Source: Hyphomicrobiales bacterium (GTDB lineage: Bacteria > Pseudomonadota > Alphaproteobacteria > Rhizobiales > Rhizobiaceae). Taken from it: a stretch of DNA of 64,000 nt. Both the position numbers and the translations under genes were made by a program. Positions 8,825 to 17,326 of the stretch are shown here, one piece after another (within the stretch, counting starts at the first letter, position 1; each line of letters starts with the position of its first letter). Location: positions 62,001 to 126,000 of the forward strand of contig UBNV01000011.1 of assembly GCA_900466945.1 (NCBI GenBank), in the 5' to 3' direction. Below the pieces are notes generated by a model. It saw only the letters and a list, made by a program, of their open reading frames with translations. It searched no databases and was not told the origin of the DNA.

Positions 8825-8979
8825 CTTGGTGCAGAAATCGATTGCGATCTGGGGCGCGGTGAAGCCGGCGACAGGCCACATCCGATCTGGATGCTCTGGG
8901 TAGCGGCATGAGGTGCAGGTGAATGCGGCATCGGTGAAAAGCCGTCGAGCCCGCGCGAGCGAGCAAACCTCTTGACGAG

Positions 8980-10131
8980 CTACCGGAGCGGTCGAAAGAA
9001 TGCCCGGATCTCTTCGGCAAGTCGCTGTGGCTGCTCGAGCGCCGCGAAATGTCCGCCCGCGGGCATTTCTGACCACCTGGTGACTGTCGCAACTCTCTCC
9101 ACCCAAGAGCGGGGCGGAACTGGTAGTTCCAGAGGAAAATGCGCCATCCCGACTGGCGGCTTTATGCGCTCGCCGGGAGCGAACGTCAGGGGATCGAGGC
9201 GGTTCTCTTTGTAAAGCCGGAGCGAAGCATTGAGATTGTTGCTAAACCAGTGAAGCGAGACGTCGGTCAAAATCGTATCGAGCGACAGGATGCTTTCGAG
9301 ATCTCCGCCACAATCGCTCCACGCCTGGAACTTTTCGATGATCCAGGCTGCAAGGCCCGCAGGCGAGTCGGAAAGCGAGAACGCAAGGGTCTGTGGTTTG
9401 GTGGAGTGGAGTGCGGAATACGCACCTTCAGCAGCGGCCCATGACGCGGCCGTCTGACGGAAGCTAGTTTCCTCGGCGGATATTTTCTCGTGCTGAGTCA
9501 GGCTTGGCTGCAGGCCCGCCGACACATAGTTGAGATGGGCTCCGATCACATTGTGCGGAAACTGCCTGGCAAGCCAGATCGAGACACCTGAACCAATATC
9601 GCCACCCTGCGCGCCGTAACGGTCGTACCCGAGCAGGGTCATCAACTGGTTCCACATCCTTGCAATGGCTCGAGAACCGACCCCGTTCGTCTGCGGGGCC
9701 GATGAAAATCCGTAGCCAGGCAAAGAGGGTACGACGACACTGAAGGCATCATCCGCATCGCCGCCATGAGCCTGCGGATCTGTGAGAAGGGGTATGATTT
9801 CCTCGAATTCCGCAAAGGACCCAGGCCAGCCGTGCGTAAGCACCAAAGGCATCGGTGCTGTCCCGACCCCTTTTTTGTGGATGAAGTGGATCTGCAAGCC
9901 ATCAATGTCTGCCGTGAAGTGCGGCAACTGGTTGAGCCTCGTTTCCTGTTTGCGCCAATCGAAGCCTGTTCGCCAATGGTCGATGACGGCCCTGGTAAAG
10001 GCGAGGCTCGCACCGTCCTCCCAGGATTCGGGAGCATGGGACTTCGGCAACTTTGCGAGCGAAAGCCTCAACTTCAGGTCTTCGAGATCATCCTCAGAGA
10101 TCGCTATCTTGAACGGGCGGATCACTATCAT
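8980..10131 (-). CDS. Epoxide hydrolase (alpha/beta hydrolase with EHN domain)
   Basis: The 383-aa product has the N-terminal EHN domain (IRPFKIAISEDDLEDLKLRL), the oxyanion motif HGWPGS, the nucleophile motif QGGDIGS with Asp as nucleophile, and a C-terminal catalytic His in PAGGHFAALEQP. Enzymes of this class add water to epoxides through an aspartyl ester. It lies 37 nt downstream of the SnoaL-like gene in the same direction and probably forms an operon with it under HxlR control. Length and motifs are normal; the physiological epoxide is unknown. Confidence 0.92.
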   Translation of the reverse strand: MIVIRPFKIAISEDDLEDLKLRLSLAKLPKSHAPESWEDGASLAFTRAVIDHWRTGFDWRKQETRLNQLPHFTADIDGLQIHFIHKKGVGTAPMPLVLTHGWPGSFAEFEEIIPLLTDPQAHGGDADDAFSVVVPSLPGYGFSSAPQTNGVGSRAIARMWNQLMTLLGYDRYGAQGGDIGSGVSIWLARQFPHNVIGAHLNYVSAGLQPSLTQHEKISAEETSFRQTAASWAAAEGAYSALHSTKPQTLAFSLSDSPAGLAAWIIEKFQAWSDCGGDLESILSLDTILTDVSLHWFSNNLNASLRLYKENRLDPLTFAPGERIKPPVGMAHFPLELPVPPRSWVERVATVTRWSEMPAGGHFAALEQPQRLAEEIRAFFRPLR

Positions 10132-10168
10132 TGCCCACAGGGTTGGGCCTCAAATGGGGTCAACCGAG

Positions 10169-10612
10169 CTACTTGCCCTCGGCGCCCAACTGACGCAGGA
10201 AACTCCGGTAGTCTGTGCGGACAAATTCTTCGATCAACTTTCCCTCCGCGTTAAAGCGGAAGATGTTGATGAGATCCCAGGTCACTCGCGCGCCATTCGG
10301 AGGAAGAGGGCCGGCTGGAGACATGGTAAACTCCCGCACGAAGGTCCCCTCGATCCAGGTCTGGCATGCTATCAGATCACCGTCCGCGACGATTATGCCC
10401 CTTCTTATGGACCGATTGTCGAACGCGCTCCGGATCGAGGCGAAGTAGGCATTCAAACCGGCGAAATCCGTTTCAAACCCGTCAGGGCCGTGAAATTTAA
10501 ATGTCTCCGTGTCGAAAAAGCTGGCGATTTCTTCATCACTCGCTCCTGCAACCTCAAGCTCACCTGCTTTTTGCAACCGTCCGATCAGGTCGTCCTTTGA
10601 TAGTGGCGTCAA
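10169..10612 (-). CDS. SnoaL-like / NTF2-fold protein
   Basis: The 147-aa product has the SnoaL/NTF2-like layout: an N-terminal helix, FFDTETFKFHGPDGFETDFAG, and the closing strands GARVTWDLINIFRFNAEGKLIEE. Many members are small cone-shaped enzymes or ligand binders, and some hydrolyse epoxides. TTG at 10612 is the start because AAGGAG lies about 6 nt upstream. The HxlR-type box at 10702-10719 stands about 90 nt before it. It likely acts with the adjacent epoxide hydrolase; activity cannot be deduced from sequence alone. Confidence 0.8.
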   Translation of the reverse strand: MTPLSKDDLIGRLQKAGELEVAGASDEEIASFFDTETFKFHGPDGFETDFAGLNAYFASIRSAFDNRSIRRGIIVADGDLIACQTWIEGTFVREFTMSPAGPLPPNGARVTWDLINIFRFNAEGKLIEEFVRTDYRSFLRQLGAEGK

Positions 10613-10701
10613 CGCAGGCTCCTTGCTTTCTGGCGGTTACTTAACCACGATATGTATGATCTATAACTGTCAGTTTTCACGGCTCCTCACCACTTGCAAG
10701 T

Positions 10702-10719
10702 AGTTACCTTTTTGAAACT
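10702..10719. promoter_or_regulatory. Second copy of the HxlR-type box
   Basis: AGTTACCTTTTTGAAACT is identical over 17 bases to 8413-8429. It lies in the 317-nt gene-free stretch 10613-10929, upstream of the leftward SnoaL/epoxide-hydrolase pair; a further GTTAC is at 10636-10640. The rest of that stretch shows nothing recognisable. The box could alternatively be the relic 5' end of a deleted hxlR paralogue, since a TTG in it begins a short similar frame. Confidence 0.6.
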
Positions 10720-10929
10720 GGGACGGTCGATGAGAATTTCGATTCATTCGTCAGACGGTATTCTGATCGAAACTCAATGGTCGGTCGCGGCTCACAATGA
10801 CGGCTTCAGGTGAGGATGACGACTGCCATAACGTCCGCTTTGAGGGCTCAAAGCCGTCATATCTTTTCACCGTGTCGGACGGCAGACAGCACCAGTCATT
10901 GTGGTGCAGTTCATTCGATTGGTGGCAGA

Positions 10930-11558
10930 CTACTTCTGCAATGCTATTGAGTAGCGGGTATGCCGACGTTCGCCCGTTCGGATCAACGCATCGATCTCAA
11001 CGAGCTGCTGAAGGTCGCGTGTTGCTGTAGCGCGAGAGGTGCTTGTGATCGAGATGTAGGTCTCCGCACTTAAGCGTCCCTTGAAGCCTGCGGTACCTTC
11101 TTTGAAAATGCGCGCGACTACCTTTTCCTGCCGCGCGTTCAATCGTTCGCGAAACCGGTCATAGAATTTCGCCTTTTGAATGAAAAAATCTATACGCTCA
11201 AGCGTCGCCCTTTGAGCATCCAAGATCGTTTCTGAAAAGAAGACGATCCAATTGGCGATATCAAGCATGCGTTGGTGTCGCTCAAGTTCCGCGTAGTAGG
11301 CCTTCCGGCTTTTTCTCGATCGTGAAGGCGAGTGAAATCAGACTTGGTTGCACAATGTTTTGTGCGAGCGATTTCTCGGCAAGCGCGCGACCTATTCGCC
11401 CGTTCCCATCCTCGAATGGGTGAACGCTTTCAAGGTAGAGATGGCCTATTGCTGCGCGTGTCAAAGCTGGGAGCGTCTTTTTGACCATCTGGCCCGGACT
11501 GATTGAACCATGCGACGGAGTGCTCCATCTCAGGCTGAACCTGGCGAGATAAATGGGC
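10930..11558 (-). pseudogene. Fic-domain protein gene, inactivated by frameshifts
   Basis: The catalytic Fic motif is intact at the protein level (HPFEDGNGRIGR near 11410), and the C-terminal winged-helix tail (SAETYISITSTSRATATRDL) is also present, so the gene was a Fic/DUF4172-type protein that transfers AMP from ATP to a target. The frame breaks near 11300, where one extra base interrupts KKRKAYYAELERHQR, and again near 11490, ahead of TLPALTRAAIGHLYLES. Upstream residues (QVQPEMEHSVAWFN) lie in a third frame and meet a stop at 11559. The N-terminal third, including any inhibitory helix, is missing. Non-functional. Confidence 0.85.
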
Positions 11559-11666
11559 CTACTCCTCGTAACTGTCGATAACGGACTGCGCGTTCAACCA
11601 CAGAAACGCCGCGAGCGGCGCAGCGGCGATCAGGCACTAAAGACCACGAATGGAAACCTTGCCCAC
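11559..11666 (-). pseudogene. Remnant of a short exported or membrane protein N-terminus
   Basis: GTG at 11666 follows a good AGGAG ribosome site. It opens a frame reading VGKVSIRGL, an in-frame TAG at 11637-11639, then a hydrophobic stretch (CLIAAAPLAAFLWLNAQSVI) and a second TAG at 11559. The same frame then runs straight into the Fic remnant, so this looks like the 5' end of one broken gene fused to the broken 3' part of another. The family is not recognised. The bases from here to 11837 hold nothing else I can support. Confidence 0.35.
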
Positions 11667-11837
11667 GTAATCGTCTCCTGCCTCACAAGTCGATACTTAA
11701 CTTGTATAGGAACTAACATGAAAACTTGTTAAGCGACGTCTAAAAGACCTTGAAGGATGACCAGAAACGCCAGTGTGGTGTACCCCTGAACCCGGTCTTC
11801 CGCAATCCCTTTCCCACCAGTTCAGGCGCGGGAACCC

Positions 11838-12814
11838 TCACCGACAGTGGGACGGGCTCACACTATATCTCTCGCTGAACTTGCGGGAGAAACGCGCGAC
11901 GCTTTTGAACCCCATTTATAGCAGACGTCAGACACACTTATGTTGAACCCGCCACGCCGCATGAGATCTCGCCGGGCGCCTTCGAGCCTCTTCTCCTGGA
12001 TATGGGCGACCAAGGACAGCGGCTCGCCTTGGAAAAGGCGGTTCAGCTGGCGCAGACTGATACCCATGAAAGCGGCTATCGTTGTCGGGCTCAGCTCGGG
12101 ATCTCCAAGGTTCTCGTCGATGTATTTGCGCGCCCGCAGCAACAATTGGGCATGATAGGTTGAGCGCGCGCCACCAATCACTAGGCTATAAGCCGTCTCC
12201 ATGACGTCCCAAACCTTCTTCTCCAGCGCCGCACCCGCTTTGTCACCCGTTAGGCCGGAAGAATGCACCTCCCGCATCACATCTTGCAGCGCGAGCGGGA
12301 TCATCCGCGCGGGATTGGCAACGCCGCCAAAGTGGACGACGTCCCGCAAGCTCCATTCGCCAAAGCGGCCACGGAATTCTTCACCCGGAATCTCGAAGAT
12401 CACCTGCCGCGCGAAAGCGGGAAATCCGTGCATCTAGGCCTGGTTGGTATCGTAGAGAACAACGTCGCCCGCCTCCGCCACCACGCATCGTCCGGCACGG
12501 TTCACGAAGACCTTGCCATTGAGGATCACCGTCAGGAACGCGCTGTCCTTTTCCCGCCGACGCAAGAGATGCGGCGTACGCTCGATGAAATGCTCGTCAC
12601 CCGCGATGTCGATCATCTTCATGCGGCCAAAATCGAAGTAGTGGTAGCGCGCTTCCAGCCCCTGCTCGGAAAGGCAAGAGCAGCGCAGCCCGACCACCTT
12701 CTCGGCGCAATGCTCCTCCCAGTAATCGATCCTCTCATGAGGTGCGACCACGCGTGTGTCAAATGTCACCGCTCCCGAGACAAAGCTCGGCTGGGCGACG
12801 AAGCCCGGCGTCAT
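11838..12814 (-). pseudogene. AraC-family regulator, inactivated by amber codon and frameshift
   Basis: The sequence encodes an AraC-type protein with an N-terminal cupin-like sensor domain (GDVVLYDTNQ) and a C-terminal double helix-turn-helix (LSPTTIAAFMGISLRQLNRL). The frame is cut by TAG at 12434-12436, exactly where homologues carry an aromatic residue before MHGF, and the frame resumes at the next codon. A one-base loss near 11898 shifts the last helix; read in the other frame it gives SVARFSRKFSERYSVSPS, the expected C-terminus, ending at 11838. The original start at 12814 has a GGGAGG ribosome site. Two independent lesions mark a dead gene. Confidence 0.88.
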
Positions 12815-13003
12815 ATTCAACTTTTCCTCCCTGCCCCGACCAGGCGGCTCCATAGGAGACACGGAGGGCCTAAAGAGTGTGACAAAACGCACGTCTTCCG
12901 TCAAATCTTCCGCATAACCCACCGCGGCAAGCAATGGCGCGTCTTGGAGCTGGGTGTGAGGAGCGGTCGGTCGAACAACGTATCGCCTCCGAGTCGGCAC
13001 GCA

Positions 13004-13723
13004 TCAAACGGTGAGATAGCCGCCATCGACGGGAAGGACGATGCCCGTGATGTAACCGGCCGCGGGACTGGCGAGATAGAGGATCGGATCTGCGATTTCA
13101 TTCGGCTGCCCCCAACGTCCGGCGGGAATACGGTCGAAGATTGGCTGCGATGCCTTGGGATCGGAAAGGAGTTTGTCCGACAAAGGCGTCACGATCCAAC
13201 CTGGCGCGACGGCATTGACCCGGATATCCGGCGCATATTCCTGAGCCAGCGACTTAGTCAGTTGCACGACCGCTCCCTTGGAGGACGCGTAAGCCGGCCG
13301 ATCCGCCGCGCCAAAGGTGGAATACATCGATGCGATGTTGATAATCGCACCACCGGTCGGCATCAGCGGACGGGCGGCGCGGCAGGCTGTCATGACCGAA
13401 AACAGGTTGATCGCCATGACGTCAGAAAAGGACGCAGCCGTCCATTCGTCCCGGTCGCGGCTTACTCCGGCGCAATTGACCAGAACGTCGATGCGTTCAA
13501 AGTGAGAGACGTAGCTTTCCAGATCGGATGGCGAACGCACATCAAGCTTCGTGGAGCTGATATCCTCAGGCAACTGCTCCGCTCCCGTTGCCGCTGCCAG
13601 ACCGGCGACATGGGTGCTGGCGCCGAGCGCGGCGAAGGCCTCGGCCGTCGCGGCACCGATGCCGGAGGTACCGCCGATAACGATGACCGTCTTGCCGACG
13701 AACAGGTTTGGTTCAAATGACAT
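13004..13723 (-). CDS. Short-chain dehydrogenase/reductase (SDR)
   Basis: The 239-aa product is a classical SDR: nucleotide motif GGTSGIG at about residues 17-23, NCAG in the NNAG position, catalytic Ser in IASMYST, and YASSK as YxxxK. It ends with the common GIVLPVDGGYLTV. Such enzymes oxidise or reduce alcohol/carbonyl groups with NAD(P)(H). Length and motifs are intact although neighbours on both sides are broken. The upstream alcohol dehydrogenase relic (13773-13940) suggests the pair was once an operon for polyol or diol oxidation; the present substrate is unknown. Confidence 0.9.
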   Translation of the reverse strand: MSFEPNLFVGKTVIVIGGTSGIGAATAEAFAALGASTHVAGLAAATGAEQLPEDISSTKLDVRSPSDLESYVSHFERIDVLVNCAGVSRDRDEWTAASFSDVMAINLFSVMTACRAARPLMPTGGAIINIASMYSTFGAADRPAYASSKGAVVQLTKSLAQEYAPDIRVNAVAPGWIVTPLSDKLLSDPKASQPIFDRIPAGRWGQPNEIADPILYLASPAAGYITGIVLPVDGGYLTV

Positions 13724-13772
13724 GGAGCTCCTCCAACCAAGTCACGGGTGAGACACAAATCGTGCTGACCGT

Positions 13773-13940
13773 TTACGGCACGACCAGCACCTTCACGTCG
13801 TCATTCGATGCCGCCAACATCTCGAAACCGCGAGTGACCACCTCTGAAAGCGGCACCTCCCGCGTGACGATCAATGAGGGGTCGACCAATCCACCGGCTA
13901 TCATGCCGATCAGGTCGGCATATACGTATCGGTAGCCGCA
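13773..13940 (-). pseudogene. C-terminal stump of a zinc-type alcohol dehydrogenase
   Basis: Only about the last 56 residues remain: GYRYVYADLIGMIAGGLVDP followed by SLIVTREVPLSEVVTRGFEM and the end VKVLVVP. This matches the end of medium-chain dehydrogenases of the threonine/butanediol type. The frame loses similarity near 13940, where an oppositely oriented binding-protein fragment begins at 13945. The junction is a deletion or rearrangement scar, not a frameshift. Confidence 0.8.
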
Positions 13941-13944
13941 AGAG

Positions 13945-15012
13945 GGAACAATCGGCGGCAAGACCTACGCGCTTGAGATTATCGAGCGAGACGCACAGTC
14001 CAATCCCAACCGCGCAGCCGAACTGGCGGGTGAACTATGCCAGAACGACGGTGTCCACATGTTGATACCGGCCTCCACGACGGATGTGACGCTTCCGGTC
14101 TCAGAACAGGGCGAACTCTTCGAAGTGCCGACGATCTCGTCTACCGCACCCTGGCAGGCGGTCATCATGCCACGCGGCGGCGCCGACCAGGACTTCAACT
14201 GGACTTACCACTTCTTTTGGGGTCTGGAAGACATCATCCAGACCTTCGTCAACATGTGGAATAGCGTCGACAGCGACAAGAAGGTCGGCCTGCTTTTGCC
14301 TTGCAACGCGGATGGCGAGGTGTGGGGCGACGATAAGATCGGCTTGCCTCCAGCCATGCGTGCTGCCGGCTTCGAGGTCATCGCACCGTCAAAGTTCGAA
14401 ATTCGAACCGACGATTTCTCTTCGCAGATCAACGCTTTCAAGGAAGCGGGCTGCGAAATTCTGGGCGGCCTCGTTTTCCCCGCCGACCTGCGCACTGCGA
14501 CCATCCAGATGGCACAGCAGAGCTTCAAGCCCAAGATCATGACCGTAGCAGCCGGCCTGCTCTTCCCCTCCGCGGTGGAAGCCATGGGCGACCTGGGTGC
14601 CGGGATGTCAACCGAAGTCTGGTGGACACCGGCCTTTCCGTACAAGTCCACCCTGACCGGCGAGAGCTCTGCCGACCTGGCCTCCAAATGGGAACAGTCG
14701 ACAGGCAAGCAGTGGACACAACCGCTCGGCTACAGCCACGCCATGTGAGAAATCATCGTCGATACACTGAAGCGTTCCGCCGACCCAATGGATCGTGCCG
14801 CCATCCGAGATGCGCTGAAGGCAACCAACCTCGACACGGTCGTCGGCAACGTCAACTGGAGCAAGGGTCCGCATCCGAACGTCTCGAAAACACCGATCCT
14901 TGGCGGGCAGTGGCGCAAGGGCGAGAAGTGGCCCTACGACCTGAAGATCGTGGAAACCCAACTTTATCCCATCATGCAGCCCGAAAGTGGCCTGGAGACG
15001 AAGTCTTGGTGA
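13945..15012 (+). pseudogene. Liv-type periplasmic binding protein, 5'-truncated with internal stop
   Basis: The frame reads GTIGGKTYALEIIERDAQSN onward and is colinear with family 6 (leucine-type) binding proteins, but the signal peptide and first domain strands are missing at the junction near 13941-13945. A TGA at 14746-14748 falls where the family continues; the frame resumes with EIIVDTLKRS and ends at 15012, touching the livG-like start. Both defects make an exported receptor impossible. It heads a Liv gene set whose LivF is also broken. Confidence 0.85.
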
Positions 15013-15767
15013 TGGCATCCGAACAGCATAGACAGGTGAACGGAAAGGAGGTTCTCCTTTCCGTTCACAATCTCTCCAAGAGTTTCGGCGCTCTCAAGGT
15101 GGTGCAGGATGTGAGCTTCGAGCTTGCCCGGGGAGAGGTCCTCGGCATCCTCGGCCCGAATGGTGCCGGCAAGACCAGTCTGTTTAACCTGATCTCCGGC
15201 GACTTTGCCTTCGATACCGGCTCGATCACGCTGGACGGAGTGCAGCTCGATCGGGAACCATCTTACAGGCGAGCGATAAGGGGAATCGGACGGACCTATC
15301 AGATCCCCCGTCCTTACGCCAAGATGACGACCTTCGAAAATTTGTTGGTCGCCTCCCGCTTCGCGGCGGGTCGCAGCGAGCGCGACTCCTACCTCTCCTG
15401 CGCGGCATTGCTTGAAGATTGCGGCCTGGCCGGCAAGGCAAACCTTCCCGCTGGTGGCCTGACGCTTCTCGATCGGAAGCGGCTGGAACTGGCTCGCGCG
15501 CTGGCGGGCGAACCCAAACTCCTTCTTCTCGACGAAATTGCAGGCGGCCTTACCGAGGCCGAAGCGAGACAACTGGTTTCCCTGATCCGCCACGTCCGTG
15601 ATCGAGGCGTGACCATCATCTGGATAGAACATGTGCTGCATGCCGTAATGGCGGTGGCCGAGCGCCTGCTCGTGCTGAGCTTCGGCGAAAAGATTGCTGA
15701 CGGGCCTCCGCAGGATGTCATCGACAATCCCGACGTGCGCCGCATCTACATGGGGATCGAAGCATGA
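15012..15767 (+). CDS. livG: Branched-chain amino-acid-type ABC ATPase (LivG class)
   Basis: The 251-aa product has Walker A GPNGAGKTS, the LivG-type insert IGRTYQIPRPYAKMTTFENL and Walker B LLLLDEIAGGL, followed by the switch region WIEHVLHAVM. The signature region reads LTLLDRKRLELARAL instead of LSGGQ-like text, as in some LivG proteins but notably degenerate. The start ATG 15012 overlaps the stop of the broken binding protein. The reading frame is open, yet its partner LivF and the receptor are inactivated, so it may be an orphan on the way to loss. Confidence 0.85.
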   Translation: MASEQHRQVNGKEVLLSVHNLSKSFGALKVVQDVSFELARGEVLGILGPNGAGKTSLFNLISGDFAFDTGSITLDGVQLDREPSYRRAIRGIGRTYQIPRPYAKMTTFENLLVASRFAAGRSERDSYLSCAALLEDCGLAGKANLPAGGLTLLDRKRLELARALAGEPKLLLLDEIAGGLTEAEARQLVSLIRHVRDRGVTIIWIEHVLHAVMAVAERLLVLSFGEKIADGPPQDVIDNPDVRRIYMGIEA

Positions 15768-16473
15768 GTGCCTCTCCTCTTCTGACAGCCCGGTCGCTTT
15801 GCGCCGGCTATGGTGATTTCCAAGCCCTTTTCTCGATTGATTTCGAGATCGGCGCCGGCGAAGTGGTCGCACTGATCGGCGCCAATGGCGCGGGCAAGTC
15901 GACGTTGCTGAAGGCCTTCGTCGGTCTCGTGCCGGCATCGACGTATCGAAGACAGCCGCACATCTTCTTGTGTCGCGCGGACTCGCTATGGTTCCGGAGG
16001 GTCGCCGGCTATTCCGCGGCATGACCGTCGAGGACAATCTGAAGGTTGCGGCAGACCATGCTGGCGAACCGGCACCAAGTTCCAGCCCCTGGACCCTTGA
16101 GCGCCTCTATGACCTGTTTCCCATACTCGCTGAGCGACGAGTCCAGCCGGTGGAGAACCTGTCCGGCGGACAACAGCAGATGGTTGCCATCGGCCGGGCG
16201 CTGATGACACAGCCGAAGCTGCTTCTATGCGGCGAAATCAGCCTCGGCCTTGCTCCCAAGGTGATCGCGGAGATCTACGAGATGTTGCCGGTCATACGCC
16301 AGTCGGGAACGGCAATCCTCCTGGTCGAACAGGATGTGGCTCTCGCAAGCCGCAGTTCGGACCGGGTCTACTGCATGCTGGAGGGGCGTATCACGCTCAC
16401 CGGCAAGTCGTCGGAAGTGACAAGAGATGAGATCACGCAAGCCTATTTCGGAGTGAAACATGAAGTGGGTTGA
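15764..16473 (+). pseudogene. LivF-class ABC ATPase, frameshifted and with Walker B damage
   Basis: The N-terminal 65 codons are normal with Walker A GANGAGKST and run into nonsense after LVPAS. The right frame resumes at VSRGLAMVPEGRRLFRGM from about 15968, so there are indels between about 15935 and 15968. The C-terminal part has LSGGQQQM, but Walker B reads KLLLCGEIS, with Gly in place of the Mg-coordinating Asp. Frameshift plus loss of a catalytic-site residue show a long-inactive gene. Confidence 0.85.
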
Positions 16474-17317
16474 TGCTGTCGTCCAAGGGCTGCTGCTCGG
16501 CGGCCTTTATGCACAATATGCAATCGGCATGTCGTTGATGTTCGGCGTGATGCGTATCGTCAACATTGCCCATGGCGACCTCGTGGTTCTTCTGGCACTG
16601 ATCGGTATCTCTCTGGCTGCGGCCTTCGGTCTCGGCCCCGGCTTCATCATGCTGATCCTGATTCCGGTGGGCGCGCTGATCGGCTGGGGGCTGCAACGCG
16701 GCATCCTCAACCACCTCGTCGGCAATGATCCGTTGCCCTCACTGATCGCGACCTTCGGCCTGTCGCTGGCATTGCAGAACCTCATGCTGACGATCTGGCA
16801 GGCAGACACCCGCTCGCTCGATGCCGAGCCGCTGGCGATCCAGTCGATCGACCTGGCAGGTATCCATGTCGGTGTTCTGCCACTGGGCATCCTGGCCGTG
16901 GCTACGCTCCTGACATGGGGCATGCATGTGGTGTTGAAGACCACCCGCTTCGGCCGCGCCTTGCGCGCATCTGCCGCCGACAGGGACGCAGCCACCCTGA
17001 GCGGCATCGACACGAAAATCGTCTACGCCAAGGCGACGGCCATTGCTGTGGCGATCCTCGGCATCGCCGCCGTCTTCCAGGCGGCTCGCACGACCGTTTC
17101 GCCGGCCGATGGCGGAGCGCAGCTCATCTATGCCTTCGGGGCCGTGATCATTGGCGGCATGGGGTCCATCTGGGGCGCCTTTGCCGGCGGCCTGATCCTT
17201 GGCGTGGCCCAGGTTGTCGGGTCCCGCATAGACCCCGGCTGGGGCATTCTGATCGGCCATCTCGTCTTTCTCCTGGTGCTGGCCTGGCGCCCCCAGGGCA
17301 TCATGTCCCGTCGATAG
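16460..17317 (+). CDS. livH: Branched-chain amino-acid-type ABC permease (LivH class)
   Basis: The 285-aa membrane protein is full length with about eight hydrophobic segments, the N-terminal QGLLLGGLYAQYAIGMSLMF and the coupling-loop sequence SAADRDAATLSGIDTK. The end reads LAWRPQGIMSRR as usual. It overlaps the livF pseudogene end by 14 bases. Intact in sequence, although the ATPase partner and receptor of the set are broken. Confidence 0.88.
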   Translation: MKWVDAVVQGLLLGGLYAQYAIGMSLMFGVMRIVNIAHGDLVVLLALIGISLAAAFGLGPGFIMLILIPVGALIGWGLQRGILNHLVGNDPLPSLIATFGLSLALQNLMLTIWQADTRSLDAEPLAIQSIDLAGIHVGVLPLGILAVATLLTWGMHVVLKTTRFGRALRASAADRDAATLSGIDTKIVYAKATAIAVAILGIAAVFQAARTTVSPADGGAQLIYAFGAVIIGGMGSIWGAFAGGLILGVAQVVGSRIDPGWGILIGHLVFLLVLAWRPQGIMSRR

Positions 17318-17326
17318 GAGGCAGAA

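Noticed and set aside
11700..11740. CTTAAC...GTTAAG inverted repeat
   Set aside because: Arms are only six bases with a wide AT-rich gap and no functional gene beside it to regulate.
12263..13720. 485-codon plus-strand frame
   Set aside because: It is antisense to the AraC pseudogene and the SDR, which explain the sequence by clear family motifs.
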